Assembly (NCBI RefSeq): GCF_000702445.1
Contig: NZ_JNIF01000003.1
Location: forward strand, 124,001 to 188,000
Direction: 5' to 3'
DNA length: 64,000 bases
DNA from: Bryobacter aggregatus MPL3
GTDB taxonomy: Bacteria > Acidobacteriota > Terriglobia > Bryobacterales > Bryobacteraceae
The position numbers and the translations under genes were made by a program. This document shows, piece after piece, positions 9,266-19,120 of the stretch. Every line of letters starts with the position of its first letter. Positions within the stretch are counted from its first letter, which is position 1. The notes below the pieces were generated by a model, which saw nothing but the letters and a program-made list of their open reading frames with translations, was not told the origin of the DNA and ran no database searches.

Positions 9266-12200
9266 TTAGAACTCGTAGCGGAGAGCGAACTGCATGACGC
9301 GGGGTTCCGACGTCGCGCTGAACTGACCGAAGGTGGAGGGCACCTGGAGGTTCAAAGTCATCGTCGTGAAGTTCACGTTGTTGAAGGCATTGAAAGCTTC
9401 GGCGCGGAACTGGAGCGAGTGGCCTTCGAAAGGCAGCTTGAAGCGCTTACCAGCCGCGATGTCGAAGGTGGTGCTACCGGCGCCACGGACCAGACCGCGC
9501 TCGCCGCTGGTACCGGGATACTGGCCCATGAAGCCAGCCATCGCGGTGGTGGTGTTGGCAAACATTGCCGGGATGCCGTTCTGGTTGTAGGTGACACCCT
9601 GCGAGGCCTGAGCCACCCCCGGCCGCTTGACGGCAAGGGCAGAGTTCAGGTAGTTGGTCGGATAGATCCCGCCGTTGGTGACGTCCTGCGGCAAGCCGGA
9701 GCGCATCCGGCCCAGCAGAGAGATCTGCCAGCCGCCTACGACCTGATCGAGCCAGGGGTTGGAGGTGTTCAGGAAGGTCTTGCCCTTGCCGAACGGAAGC
9801 TCGACGACGGTGTTCATCGTGAGGTTGTGGCGGATGTCGAAGGCAGCGACGCCATAGGAGCCCTTGGGGTTGAAGGCATCCTGGATGATGCTGCCACCAG
9901 CACCGCTGGTAGCGTCGCCGATGTTGCCTTCGTTACCGGAGGCGTAGTCAAAGGCGTGGGACAGGGTGTAGTTGAAGTCAAAGCCCCAGCCATGGTCGAG
10001 AGGGCGGCGGATGGTGAGGTTGCCCGCGTGGTAGCTGGCGTTCGAGGCGTTGGTCCAGACGGTCATGCCAGCCGCCTGATTGGCGAAGAAGGTGTTGCAA
10101 CCAGGGGCCGAAATGCAAGTGCCGTCCTTCTGGCGGAGACGATCCATGTCGTTGAGGGCATCCAGATCGCTGCCACTGTAGGTGCCGTATACGGAGTTGA
10201 AGTAGTTGGCCGTGGCGCTGCCGGCGAAGGTGTAGTCCTTGGCCTTGGCGAACATGTTCTCAATGAAGGGAACGGTTCCGACGATGGAGGGGTTTGCTTT
10301 GACCTGTGCAGGCGTGATGCCCTTGAGGTACATGTCGTAGAGGACGCCGCTGGCCTGGGTCCAGGTTTGACCGGACTTCTGGTCCTTGTAGTTGGTGAGG
10401 GGCTGCGAGTAGTCCTGGCGCAGGAGGCCCTTTCGAGAAAGACGACCGATGTAGCCGACTTCGACAATCAGGTTGCTCTTCAGCGGACGCGTGTAGGACA
10501 GGTTGAGCGGAATCGAATAAGGAGCAACGAGATTTGGGCTCACTCCCGTGAAGGAGGTGAAGCCACCCACGATGGTAGGAGGCGTGAAAGGAACGCCACC
10601 AGTGCTGGGAGCGGCCAAGGTGGGCAGGCTGCTGGCCGAGCCGTTGTAGCGGACGGAGGTGGTGAAGTTGGTGTTGGCCAACTGGGTCATCTGCGTCGCC
10701 AGACCGGGAGAACCGCTGTTGGCGAAGTTGACGGCCATCTGGTTGCCGTAGCGATCGTAGATGATGCCGGCGCTCGCGCGCAGGACACTCCCCTTACCGA
10801 GGATCTTCGTGGCGAGATTGTCGCCCTCCGGAGCCCAGGCGAAGCCAAGACGGGGAGCGAAGTTGTTCTTGTCGGTGCGATAGTAGCCGTCCTTGCCATT
10901 GACCGGGCCAGACAGCGCATAAGTGAGAGAAGCGAGCGGATTGGCGTAGCTCGGGACGCCCAGTGCCTGACCGCCGGCGCGATTGGCAAAGTACTGGTCG
11001 AGAGGAGCGGTGGGATTCACCTGCACACCGTTGGCTTCATAGGGGTTCGCGTAGATGCCGTAGCGGAGACCGAAGGTTACTGTGAGATCACGCCGTGCCT
11101 TCCAGGTATCTTGCACATAGGCTTCGTATTCATTGGTATTGAAGACACGTTGCACGGCTTGGCCGAAGGGGATGGCCTTGCCGTCGCGACCGAAATTATA
11201 GGTGCCGCTGTAGGAGTTGACGAGGCCGAACATGGCGCCCATAGCATTCTGAACCACGGTAGTTTCGCTGAGTCTGGCGCCGCTGTACTGCGGGCTGACG
11301 TAGGCATTGATCGAATCGGTAATGTCAGAGCCCAAGCCGAGCAGCGTATTGCGGTTGAAGGAGAAGGACTGGTAGGAGGTGGAGAAGCTGGAGCGGTCAT
11401 TCGAGCTGATGCGAATGTTCACGCCCGTCTGAATGGTGTGCTTGCCCTTGTTCCAGGTGAGATCGTCGACGAAGTTGTGGACAGGAGACTTGCGGACGAG
11501 GGCGCGCGGGAAGGTGCCTTCGAGCGCATTGAAGTAGAAGGAGAGCGAAGGGCTGCTCGAACCAGTGGTGACAGTCTTCAAACGGGTGTAGCCGTAGTTG
11601 AAGGTGTTGATCAGTGTAGGGGTGAGCACGGTCGTGTAGCGAGCCGAGATTCCTTTGGACTGGTCGACCAGCTTGGACTGCGACTGCTGGCCAGGGAAGG
11701 CGGCAAGGACGCTGTCTTCCGCATTATCGGCAAGAGTGCCACGGAGGCTGAGCGTGTGGCGGCCGCCCTTGTCGATATTGAAATCGTTCTTCATGACATA
11801 GGTGCGGTAGTCGAGCTTCTTCGGCGCGTTGAAGCGGAACATCGAGAAGTTAAGACCACGATCGGCCGAGGCGAGCGGATCGTTGCCAACCGGATACTTT
11901 TTGAAGATATCGAGCATGGCCTGGTTGGCGCCGATGCCCTTGGGATCGACCGCGGCGAGTTGGGCACCAGAGATCTGACCGATTTCACCATTGCTCAAGC
12001 GGAACTTGACGATACCTTGTTTGAAGCTTTCAGTCGGAACGATGCGGCTGACGGCCTGTGCGGTGGAGTCTTTGCGATCTTCCCAGTTGGCGAAGAAGAA
12101 GACACGGTTCTTGATGATGGGACCACCGAGGGAGGCGCCGTACTGATTGCGGATCAGGTTTTCGCGAGGAGTACCGGAGCGATTGTTGAACCAGAGGTTG

Positions 12201-12961
12201 GCGGCGGTGGACTTATTACGGTGGTATTCGTAGACCGAACCGTGGAAGTTATTGGAGCCGGACTTGGTGATGAGGGAGACCTGGCCACCGGAGGAGCGGC
12301 CCTGGTCGGCGGTCATACCGGCGACGGTGGTGCGGAATTCCTGAACGGAATCAAGAGGCACCGGGAGTACGGCATTGAAACCTGCGTTGGTGCTGGCCGG
12401 AGCGCCACCCTGCGCGTCGTTGACGTCGACGCCGTCGAGGGTCACGTTGTTCTGATCGCGCTTGGCGCCAGCTACTTCGCCCGTAGGCGTAACGCCGGGC
12501 TGGAGGCTCAACAGATCGACGACGTTGCGCGTGATGAGCGGCAACTGGCGGATCTGGAACTCGGTGAAGGGGTTGCCCACGGAGGCGTTGGTGGTATTGA
12601 CGGCGGGAGTTTCAGCGACGACGTTAATCGAGTCGGAAATCTGCCCCACTTCGAGCTTGAGGATGTGGGTCGCGGGAGTGTTGACCTGGAGCCGGACCTG
12701 CTCGATGACCGTCTTGAAACCGGGCTTCTGGGCCTCTACCTTGTAGGTGCCGGGAGGAACCTGCAGGAAGGAATAGGCGCCAGAGGCATCGGAAACACCA
12801 CGGCGAGACAGCGATGTTTCCAGATTGACAATCGACACAACTGCATCGGGTATGGCCGCTCCTTGGGAGTCGGTAATTGTCCCCGACAGAGAGCTGGATT
12901 GAGCAAGTAGCGAGAAGCTACTTGCGAGAATAAGTAAGAGAGAGAATATAATTCTGTTCAT
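9266..12961 (-). CDS. Oar-like TonB-dependent outer-membrane receptor
   Basis: 1231 residues. Signal peptide residues 1-20, then a carboxypeptidase regulatory-like beta-sandwich at about 22-100 (GTITDSQGAAIPDAVVSI, GTYKVEAQKPGFKT). A plug domain follows at about 115-240 (VTLDGVDVNDAQG, FRTTVAGMTADQGRSSGGQVSLITKSG), then a long beta-barrel ending in an aromatic residue (MQFALRYEF), as outer-membrane barrels do. Such Oar-like receptors are expanded in Acidobacteriota and are thought to import or bind oligosaccharides or peptides. It forms its own unit with a terminator; the DUF1501/DUF1549 genes lie upstream on the same strand. The substrate cannot be inferred. Confidence 0.93.
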   Translation of the reverse strand: MNRIIFSLLLILASSFSLLAQSSSLSGTITDSQGAAIPDAVVSIVNLETSLSRRGVSDASGAYSFLQVPPGTYKVEAQKPGFKTVIEQVRLQVNTPATHILKLEVGQISDSINVVAETPAVNTTNASVGNPFTEFQIRQLPLITRNVVDLLSLQPGVTPTGEVAGAKRDQNNVTLDGVDVNDAQGGAPASTNAGFNAVLPVPLDSVQEFRTTVAGMTADQGRSSGGQVSLITKSGSNNFHGSVYEYHRNKSTAANLWFNNRSGTPRENLIRNQYGASLGGPIIKNRVFFFANWEDRKDSTAQAVSRIVPTESFKQGIVKFRLSNGEIGQISGAQLAAVDPKGIGANQAMLDIFKKYPVGNDPLASADRGLNFSMFRFNAPKKLDYRTYVMKNDFNIDKGGRHTLSLRGTLADNAEDSVLAAFPGQQSQSKLVDQSKGISARYTTVLTPTLINTFNYGYTRLKTVTTGSSSPSLSFYFNALEGTFPRALVRKSPVHNFVDDLTWNKGKHTIQTGVNIRISSNDRSSFSTSYQSFSFNRNTLLGLGSDITDSINAYVSPQYSGARLSETTVVQNAMGAMFGLVNSYSGTYNFGRDGKAIPFGQAVQRVFNTNEYEAYVQDTWKARRDLTVTFGLRYGIYANPYEANGVQVNPTAPLDQYFANRAGGQALGVPSYANPLASLTYALSGPVNGKDGYYRTDKNNFAPRLGFAWAPEGDNLATKILGKGSVLRASAGIIYDRYGNQMAVNFANSGSPGLATQMTQLANTNFTTSVRYNGSASSLPTLAAPSTGGVPFTPPTIVGGFTSFTGVSPNLVAPYSIPLNLSYTRPLKSNLIVEVGYIGRLSRKGLLRQDYSQPLTNYKDQKSGQTWTQASGVLYDMYLKGITPAQVKANPSIVGTVPFIENMFAKAKDYTFAGSATANYFNSVYGTYSGSDLDALNDMDRLRQKDGTCISAPGCNTFFANQAAGMTVWTNASNASYHAGNLTIRRPLDHGWGFDFNYTLSHAFDYASGNEGNIGDATSGAGGSIIQDAFNPKGSYGVAAFDIRHNLTMNTVVELPFGKGKTFLNTSNPWLDQVVGGWQISLLGRMRSGLPQDVTNGGIYPTNYLNSALAVKRPGVAQASQGVTYNQNGIPAMFANTTTAMAGFMGQYPGTSGERGLVRGAGSTTFDIAAGKRFKLPFEGHSLQFRAEAFNAFNNVNFTTMTLNLQVPSTFGQFSATSEPRVMQFALRYEF

Positions 12962-13084
12962 TCGACACTAACCCCTGAGCATTTGTATTAAAAAATGGAA
13001 CGGTCTCCCGAGAAACACGTGGTTCGGGCCCCGGACGGAGGGGTAAGAGAAAGGCGAGACTAAGAGAATAGACAGGATCGCGGA

Positions 13085-14629
13085 CTAGGCGATGATGTCG
13101 TGGAGGACTTCCCCACTCACGTCGGTCAAGCGGAAATCGCGACCGCTGTACCGGTAAGTGAGTTTGGTGTGGTCAATGCCCATGAGATGCAGAACAGTAG
13201 CATGGATGTCATGGACATGGACCGGCTTCTCAACTGCCTTGAAGCCAAATTCGTCTGTTGCGCCATAGATGGTGCCGCCTTTGACGGCGCCACCCGATAG
13301 CCACATTGTGAAGCCGAATGGATTGTGATCACGGCCACGCTTGACGTTGCCGCCACCGCCGCCGACTTCGCGGACGGGAGTGCGGCCAAACTCGGAACCG
13401 CAGATCACGAGAGAATCTTTCCAAAGCCCGCGGCCCTTGAGATCCTTGATCACGGCGGCAAAGGCCTGATCGGAATTCTTGGCATTGGTTTTGTGGGCCA
13501 TGATGTCGCCATGAGCGTCCCAGGGATCGCCCTTGGCATAATAGACCTGCGTCATGCGGACGCCCTTTTCGGCGAGACGCACGGCAGTGAGACAACCGCG
13601 TGCCGTAGAGCCTTCCCCGTATAGCTTTTGCGTCGCCTCGGACTCCTTGCGGATGTCGAAGACTTCGGGCGCTTCGGTTTGCATGCGGTAGGCAACTTCC
13701 ATCGACTTGAGGACGCCTTCGACCTGGGCATCAGCGCCGTCGCGCTGCGTCTTGATCGCTTCCATCTTCGAGAGAAGGTCGAGCTCGCGGCGCTGTTCAG
13801 TGAGTTCAAACTTGGGATTGTTGACGTAACTGATGAGCTTTTTGGGATCGAAGGCTTTCTCGATCACGATCTTCTTTTCCTTCTTGATCTCCTTGCCGTC
13901 CTTGTCCTTCTCGGGCATGGCAGCGGCGGGCGCTTCCTCTTCGGGAGGCGCATTCGGATTGGTCTGGATCTTGTCGGAGATGAAGGTGCCCTGATTGATG
14001 GCGGGCAGGAAGCCGTTGGACCAGAGCGGCGGGCCCACGGTGGTGGGCATGTCGGGACAGAGCACGACATAGCCGGGAAGGTTCTGATTCTCCGTGCCGA
14101 GGCCGTAAGTCATCCAGGCGCCGAGCGAGGGACGACCGGCCTGGTTGGCGCCGGTGTTCATCATAAGGCAGGAAGGCTCGTGGTTCGGGATCTCGGTATA
14201 GACAGAACGAACCCAGCAGATATCGTCGGCGACTTCGCCGAGATGGGGCCAGAGTTCGCTGACGTCCATCCCGGATTGTCCGTACTTCTTGAACGCGAAG
14301 GGCGACTTCATCAGTTCGCCAGTTTTGCGTTCGGTCTTGATCTCGCCTCCGGGAGGCGCCTTGCCGTCCCACTTGTCGAGAGCGGGCTTGGGATCAAAGC
14401 TATCGATGGTGGACAAGCCACCATTCATGAAGAGGAAGATCACGCGCTTGACCTTCTGGGGGTGATCGAGCTTGTAGCCAACGACACTGCCGTCGGGGGC
14501 GTTGAGCGCACCGGCCTGAGCAAGAGAGTTATTCAACATGCCGGCAAAGGCCATCATGCCGAAGCCGTTACCAATCTTACGCAGCGCTTCGCGGCGGGTC
14601 TTCGGGTTTCTTGACTTGTGAAGTGACAT
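13085..14629 (-). CDS. DUF1501 protein (sulfatase-like fold, Tat-exported)
   Basis: 514 residues. The N-terminus carries a twin-arginine-like stretch (KTRREALRKIGNGFGMMAFAGML), consistent with Tat export. The body has DUF1501 landmarks: IFLFMNGGLSTIDSFDPKP, WSNGFLPA, LVICGSEFGRTP and a C-terminal HDIHATVLHLMGID. The fold is related to alkaline phosphatase and sulfatases. The gene lies 12 nt downstream of the DUF1549/DUF1553 gene, the standard partner of DUF1501 in Planctomycetes and Acidobacteria. The pair is presumed to act together in the periplasm, perhaps on sulfated or complex carbohydrates, but the biochemical role is not established. Confidence 0.92.
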   Translation of the reverse strand: MSLHKSRNPKTRREALRKIGNGFGMMAFAGMLNNSLAQAGALNAPDGSVVGYKLDHPQKVKRVIFLFMNGGLSTIDSFDPKPALDKWDGKAPPGGEIKTERKTGELMKSPFAFKKYGQSGMDVSELWPHLGEVADDICWVRSVYTEIPNHEPSCLMMNTGANQAGRPSLGAWMTYGLGTENQNLPGYVVLCPDMPTTVGPPLWSNGFLPAINQGTFISDKIQTNPNAPPEEEAPAAAMPEKDKDGKEIKKEKKIVIEKAFDPKKLISYVNNPKFELTEQRRELDLLSKMEAIKTQRDGADAQVEGVLKSMEVAYRMQTEAPEVFDIRKESEATQKLYGEGSTARGCLTAVRLAEKGVRMTQVYYAKGDPWDAHGDIMAHKTNAKNSDQAFAAVIKDLKGRGLWKDSLVICGSEFGRTPVREVGGGGGNVKRGRDHNPFGFTMWLSGGAVKGGTIYGATDEFGFKAVEKPVHVHDIHATVLHLMGIDHTKLTYRYSGRDFRLTDVSGEVLHDIIA

Positions 14630-14641
14630 GGTTGCTTTCCT

Positions 14642-17600
14642 CTAGTTGATAAACAAGAACTCGCTCGAGCTGAGGAGCACTTTCGCGTAGCGGCCCCAAA
14701 CAGTGGGGTCATAAGTCAGCGGCTTCTCTTCGCCAGGACCACGACGGGGGCCGCCCATCATGCCACCGGCTCCAGGGAAGCCACCCATCCCGCCCATCAT
14801 GCCCATTCCCATGGGAGTCTCGGCTGGCGCGGCTGCAGCTTCGGGTGCGGCGGCTTCCGGCATCTCTGCCTTGGCAACCACTTCCTTCGGAGCGGCATCG
14901 GGGGCGCCGTCTTTCTTGGTCACTTCGGGAGAAGGAGCCATTGCGCCTCCTGGACCTCCTGTACCCCCACGACCACCGCGGCCTCTTGCCGCAGGAGCAG
15001 CTTCTTTCTCCTTCTTCTTGCGTTCCTCGTAAGAGAGCATCGGCTCACTCTTGATGTATTCGATGCCGAGCTTGATTTCTTCTTCGCTGGCATCGCGTCC
15101 GTAGATCACCTGGAACATCTTCTTCACACGAGCACGATTGTCAGGCTCGGGCATCACCCGCTTGGCGATCTCTTCCGCTTCGTACTGCATGAAGTCGCTA
15201 TTGAGCAGGAAGAGGCGCTGCAGCGGCACGGTGGTGGTGAAGCGCTTTTCGGCGCTGATGGCCGGCGTGGGGAAGTCGAAGAGTTGCAGGTATTCGTCGA
15301 GCTTGTAGCGGCTGACCTTGCCGTAGACGGTACGGCGGAGGAAGCTGGGCTTCAATTCGCCAGAAGGGCCGCCGAGGCTGGGATCGAGATTGCCCGAGAC
15401 GTACATGACCGAGTCGCGGAGCTGCTCGGCATCGAGACGCTTCTTCTCATAGCGCCAGTACATGCGGTTGCCCGAGTCCTTGGCAAAGGCGTTTGTATCG
15501 TTGTCGGTCGAGAGCTGATAGACCGAGCTCATCATCATCTCTTTGTGGAGCTTCTTGATCGAATGTCCGTTTGCCGCAAAGCTGGCAGCAAGATACTCGA
15601 GCAGCTCTGGATTGGTGGGACGCTCGCCGGTGATGCCAAAGTTGCTCGGCGTGTCGACGATGCCCGAACCAAAGTGGCCCTTCCAGATGCGGTTCACAAT
15701 CACGCGATTGGTGATGGGCTGCTTGAGGATGGCCTCGGCCAACTGCAGGCGACCGCTGCCCTGTTTGAAGGGCTCGGGATCGCCAGGAGCGAGAACACTG
15801 AGGAAGTGACGGGGGACCTCATCACCGGTCTGCATCGGATCGCCACGGATAGCGAGCGGCAACTCTGATATCTCGTCAAGCGGCTTGTCCTTGATGCCGT
15901 GGAGATAGGGATATGAGGGGTCGAGCTTCTTCCGCGCTTCCTCAATGTCCTTGCGGATGCTGGCGATCTGAGTTTGAGACTCAGCGCCAACCCGGCTTTC
16001 AAGACCCCAGCCACGGAAGCTGAGGACGCCGGGCTTGCCGCCACGGCCGCCCATCGCCATCATGGCGTTGGGGTCGTCGGAATCGGTGAGTTCGCGAACA
16101 AAGAGTTCCGTATAGAAGTTATTCTCGTCGTCGGTCAGATTCTTCAGACGGAGACCGCAGCCGGGACAGAAGTCATCGTTAGTAACGAAGTTGGATGGCT
16201 TGCTGGTGCGCTTCTTCGGCTTGGTGCCGGGCAGAGCCTTATCGGCGATGACCTTGTTTTCGGCATCCAGCTCATTGCGGGCGAGCAGCACAGCGACCAC
16301 GTCTTCGTGGAACTGTTCGGAAACTTTCTTGACTTCCTGCGGCGTCGGAGCGGGCTTCTTCATCATGGCCTGCCAGGCATTCTTGTAGGGATACTTTTTC
16401 TGCTCCTTGGCCATGTACTTGATCCAGCGCTCGAGCACTTCGTAGTCAAGCTTGCGGGTTTCGACGACGTTGGCGATGTCCATCTTGCGAGGACCGCTGA
16501 CCTCGAAGACAGCTTGCAGATAGTTCTTGGTCTCAAAGGCCAGCGACTGTGAGAGCGCCTTGCCGAGATTGTTCTGCATGTCGCCGAGGATGCGCTGCTT
16601 CTGGTCAATTTGCTCTTCGATCTTCTTGTACTCGTCGACGACGCTCTTGGGCGCGAGCGGGTATTCCTCATAGGTAACGTTCGAGAAGATACCGGCGAGC
16701 GCATAATAGTCGGTCTGCGGAATGGGATCGTACTTGTGATCGTGGCAACGGGCGCAAGCAACCGTGAGGCCGAGGAAGCCGCGGGTGACGACGTCAACGC
16801 GATCGTGACGTTCATCGGCGCGCGTGACTTCGGTGGAGCCGTTGTCGTAATACCAGGGACCGAGGCCGAGGAAGCCGGTGCCAGGAAGCGTCTTGTGCAG
16901 CTTCTTGGGGTCGAGCAAGTCGCCGGCGATCTGAGACTTGACGAACTGGGTGTAGGGCATGTCGTCGTTGAAAGCCTGGATCACCCAATCGCGATAGACA
17001 TAAGCATTCGGGTAGGGGTTGAAGCCGCGGCGCATGGGATCGAGACTGCGGTAGTCGTCTTCGCCAAAGCGCGCCACGTCAAGCCAGGCGCGGCCCCAGC
17101 GTTCGCCATAGTGCGGAGAGGCCAGCAGTTTGTCGAGGAGCTTCGAATAGGCATCAGGCGCAGTGTCTTTGACGAAGGCCTGGATTTCCTCATAGGAGGG
17201 AGGCAGACCGGTGAGATCAAGGTAGGCGCGGCGGATGAGATCGGTTTTAGTCGCGAAACGAACCGGCTTCAAATTCTCTTTCTCCAGCTTGGAGAGAACA
17301 AAGCGATCAATGTTCGTCTTGCCCCACTTCGTATCTTTCACAGAGGGTAAGTCCGGTTGCTTCATCGGAAGCATCGACCAGAATTTCTTCTGTTCGGGGA
17401 AAATAACATACTTACCGTTTACCTTAGATACGGTAGGAAGTTCCTTGGGCCAGACCGCGCCAGCTTTGACCCAGGCTGTCAGTGCTTCAATTTCGGAATC
17501 CTTCAGCTTCTGTCCCAGAGGCATCCGGAACTTGGGATCCGCATCCGTGTGCCGGATGGCAAGAATCAGTGGACTTTTTTCCGGGTCGCCAGCAACCACG

Positions 17601-17833
17601 GCAGGCCCACGTTTGGCGCCTTTGAGCATCGCAGCCGCGGTATCGAGCCGGAGCCCGCCCATCGCGGAGTTTGTGTGACAACCAAAGCAATTATTCGCCA
17701 GGATCGGCCGAATCTTAAGTTCGAAGTAATCGGGCGAATTAGCGGGAGGGTTCGAGGCGCTTTGCCCGAGGGCAGCAACAGAGAAGAGGACGAAGGATAA
17801 AAGCGAATCTAGTTTCAGCGTGCCAATGCTCAT
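14642..17833 (-). CDS. DUF1549/DUF1553 protein with planctomycete-type cytochrome c domain
   Basis: 1063 residues. A signal peptide is followed by a PSCyt1-type cytochrome domain with a haem motif CFGCH at residues 49-53. DUF1549 covers about 155-370, including a second CxxCH motif (CARCHDH). The middle contains a CPGC pair and the C-terminus is DUF1553 (QPITNRVIVNRIWKGHFG, LHKEMMMSSVYQLS, DPSLGG). Residues about 946-1031 are a low-complexity insertion rich in Gly, Met, Ala and Pro. The partner DUF1501 gene follows after 12 nt. These proteins are predicted to be periplasmic, haem-binding and membrane-associated; no substrate is established. Confidence 0.92.
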   Translation of the reverse strand: MSIGTLKLDSLLSFVLFSVAALGQSASNPPANSPDYFELKIRPILANNCFGCHTNSAMGGLRLDTAAAMLKGAKRGPAVVAGDPEKSPLILAIRHTDADPKFRMPLGQKLKDSEIEALTAWVKAGAVWPKELPTVSKVNGKYVIFPEQKKFWSMLPMKQPDLPSVKDTKWGKTNIDRFVLSKLEKENLKPVRFATKTDLIRRAYLDLTGLPPSYEEIQAFVKDTAPDAYSKLLDKLLASPHYGERWGRAWLDVARFGEDDYRSLDPMRRGFNPYPNAYVYRDWVIQAFNDDMPYTQFVKSQIAGDLLDPKKLHKTLPGTGFLGLGPWYYDNGSTEVTRADERHDRVDVVTRGFLGLTVACARCHDHKYDPIPQTDYYALAGIFSNVTYEEYPLAPKSVVDEYKKIEEQIDQKQRILGDMQNNLGKALSQSLAFETKNYLQAVFEVSGPRKMDIANVVETRKLDYEVLERWIKYMAKEQKKYPYKNAWQAMMKKPAPTPQEVKKVSEQFHEDVVAVLLARNELDAENKVIADKALPGTKPKKRTSKPSNFVTNDDFCPGCGLRLKNLTDDENNFYTELFVRELTDSDDPNAMMAMGGRGGKPGVLSFRGWGLESRVGAESQTQIASIRKDIEEARKKLDPSYPYLHGIKDKPLDEISELPLAIRGDPMQTGDEVPRHFLSVLAPGDPEPFKQGSGRLQLAEAILKQPITNRVIVNRIWKGHFGSGIVDTPSNFGITGERPTNPELLEYLAASFAANGHSIKKLHKEMMMSSVYQLSTDNDTNAFAKDSGNRMYWRYEKKRLDAEQLRDSVMYVSGNLDPSLGGPSGELKPSFLRRTVYGKVSRYKLDEYLQLFDFPTPAISAEKRFTTTVPLQRLFLLNSDFMQYEAEEIAKRVMPEPDNRARVKKMFQVIYGRDASEEEIKLGIEYIKSEPMLSYEERKKKEKEAAPAARGRGGRGGTGGPGGAMAPSPEVTKKDGAPDAAPKEVVAKAEMPEAAAPEAAAAPAETPMGMGMMGGMGGFPGAGGMMGGPRRGPGEEKPLTYDPTVWGRYAKVLLSSSEFLFIN

Positions 17834-18100
17834 ACGAGTTGGTGGGGGCCTATTGGTTTCTTATGTTGACGAAATCAGGAGATGAGCGAAACGGGGCTAG
17901 AAGGGCTGGCTGACGGGGGGAGAGTCTCAGAGATATACAGGATCTCAGAGACCGCGCAGAAGCAACTGCGTATAGCTTGTTATAGCTGTTCGCAGGAGAA
18001 TTTGTCAATTGCTCAGGGGGACGCTATACTCGATTTTCGGCCGCGCTCGCCCACTTGTTCCCTGTCACGAATCGTTTCGTAAGTTCTCAGTGAGGTATTG

Positions 18101-19120
18101 ATGCGATTGACTTTGCAGCTGATTGTGATGCTCTGTCTGGTGTGCGGTTTCGCAGGGGCAAAAGAAAAAGAAAAGCCAGGGAAGAACGCGAGTTGGCCTC
18201 CGCGCGCCGGTGTCAAGACGCCCGGGGTTCAGATTCCGATCGCGAACCTGAAGGCGGAAGCGGAACTCACGCTTGAGGGAACGCCATCCTTTCTGTTCGC
18301 CGAAGGAATGGCGATCAGTGTGCCGTTACGTGACAAGGGAGTGATCGCACGGATCGGCAATCGTGACAACAAGGCAACCGATTCCTGGAAGGGATTTGAA
18401 GAACCTTGTGGCGGTATGATTTCCGCATTTGGCAATCTGTGGGTGCCAGACTGCAAGAAGCAGTCCATTGCGCGAGTGGAGCCACGCAGTGGCAAGATTG
18501 CGGCCAGCGTTGAAGTGGGAGTTGGCAAAGGGAACCTCGTCCTCGCCGCGAACGCAGATAGTGTTTGGGTGTTGAGCGATGAGATTGGGACGCTCTCCCG
18601 CGTGGACCCGAAGTCCAATCATGTCGTGAGCGAATTGAGACTGGGGCCGAGTTGCAATACGGTTCAGTTCGAGCAGGATGCACTCTGGGTGACCTGCCCG
18701 AAAGAGAATCAGTTGCTGCGCATCGATCCGAAAACAAACCTGGTGGAGAAGCGCATCGAAACCGCAAAGGAACCCATTGCGGTGGTGTTCGGAGAAGCTC
18801 ATCTTTGGGTGCTCGGAAACCTGGAAGGCAAGGTATCGAAGATCGATCCCAAAACCAACAAGGTGGTGGCGACGATCGAAACCGGTGTGTCGAATGGCGG
18901 CGGCAACCTGGCCTTCGGCGATGGGCAGGTCTGGGTGAGCGCGGCAGGCTATCCACTGACTAAGATCCACGCACAGAATGACAAAGTGATGCAGCAGTTT
19001 GTGGGCGATGGCGGCGGGATGGTGCGCTTTGGCCTGGGATCGATCTGGCTGGTGAACCCAGCCAAGATGAGCGTGGCGCGCATCGACCCGAAACGGGTGG
19101 CGGCCACGCTGCCGGACTAG
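18101..19120 (+). CDS. Secreted YVTN/Vgb-like beta-propeller protein
   Basis: 339 residues from the ATG at 18101. A TTG three bases earlier is in frame, but the GAGG ribosome site at 18092-18095 is spaced better for the ATG. A signal peptide (MRLTLQLIVMLCLVCGFAGA) is followed by about six to seven propeller blades with the recurring phrase W--------L-RIDPKTN-V---I, as in virginiamycin B lyase-like and YVTN-repeat proteins. No lyase active-site residues could be confirmed. The gene is divergent from the DUF1549 gene. Its stop codon shares a CTAG with the convergent gene at 19117. Confidence 0.85.
   Translation: MRLTLQLIVMLCLVCGFAGAKEKEKPGKNASWPPRAGVKTPGVQIPIANLKAEAELTLEGTPSFLFAEGMAISVPLRDKGVIARIGNRDNKATDSWKGFEEPCGGMISAFGNLWVPDCKKQSIARVEPRSGKIAASVEVGVGKGNLVLAANADSVWVLSDEIGTLSRVDPKSNHVVSELRLGPSCNTVQFEQDALWVTCPKENQLLRIDPKTNLVEKRIETAKEPIAVVFGEAHLWVLGNLEGKVSKIDPKTNKVVATIETGVSNGGGNLAFGDGQVWVSAAGYPLTKIHAQNDKVMQQFVGDGGGMVRFGLGSIWLVNPAKMSVARIDPKRVAATLPD

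Noticed and set aside
9257-12910. Open frame of 1217 codons on the plus strand opposite the TonB-dependent receptor
   Set aside because: It is a shadow of a well-supported protein; composition is rich in Gly, Val, Glu and Arg as antisense frames of GC-rich genes are, and it has no domain.
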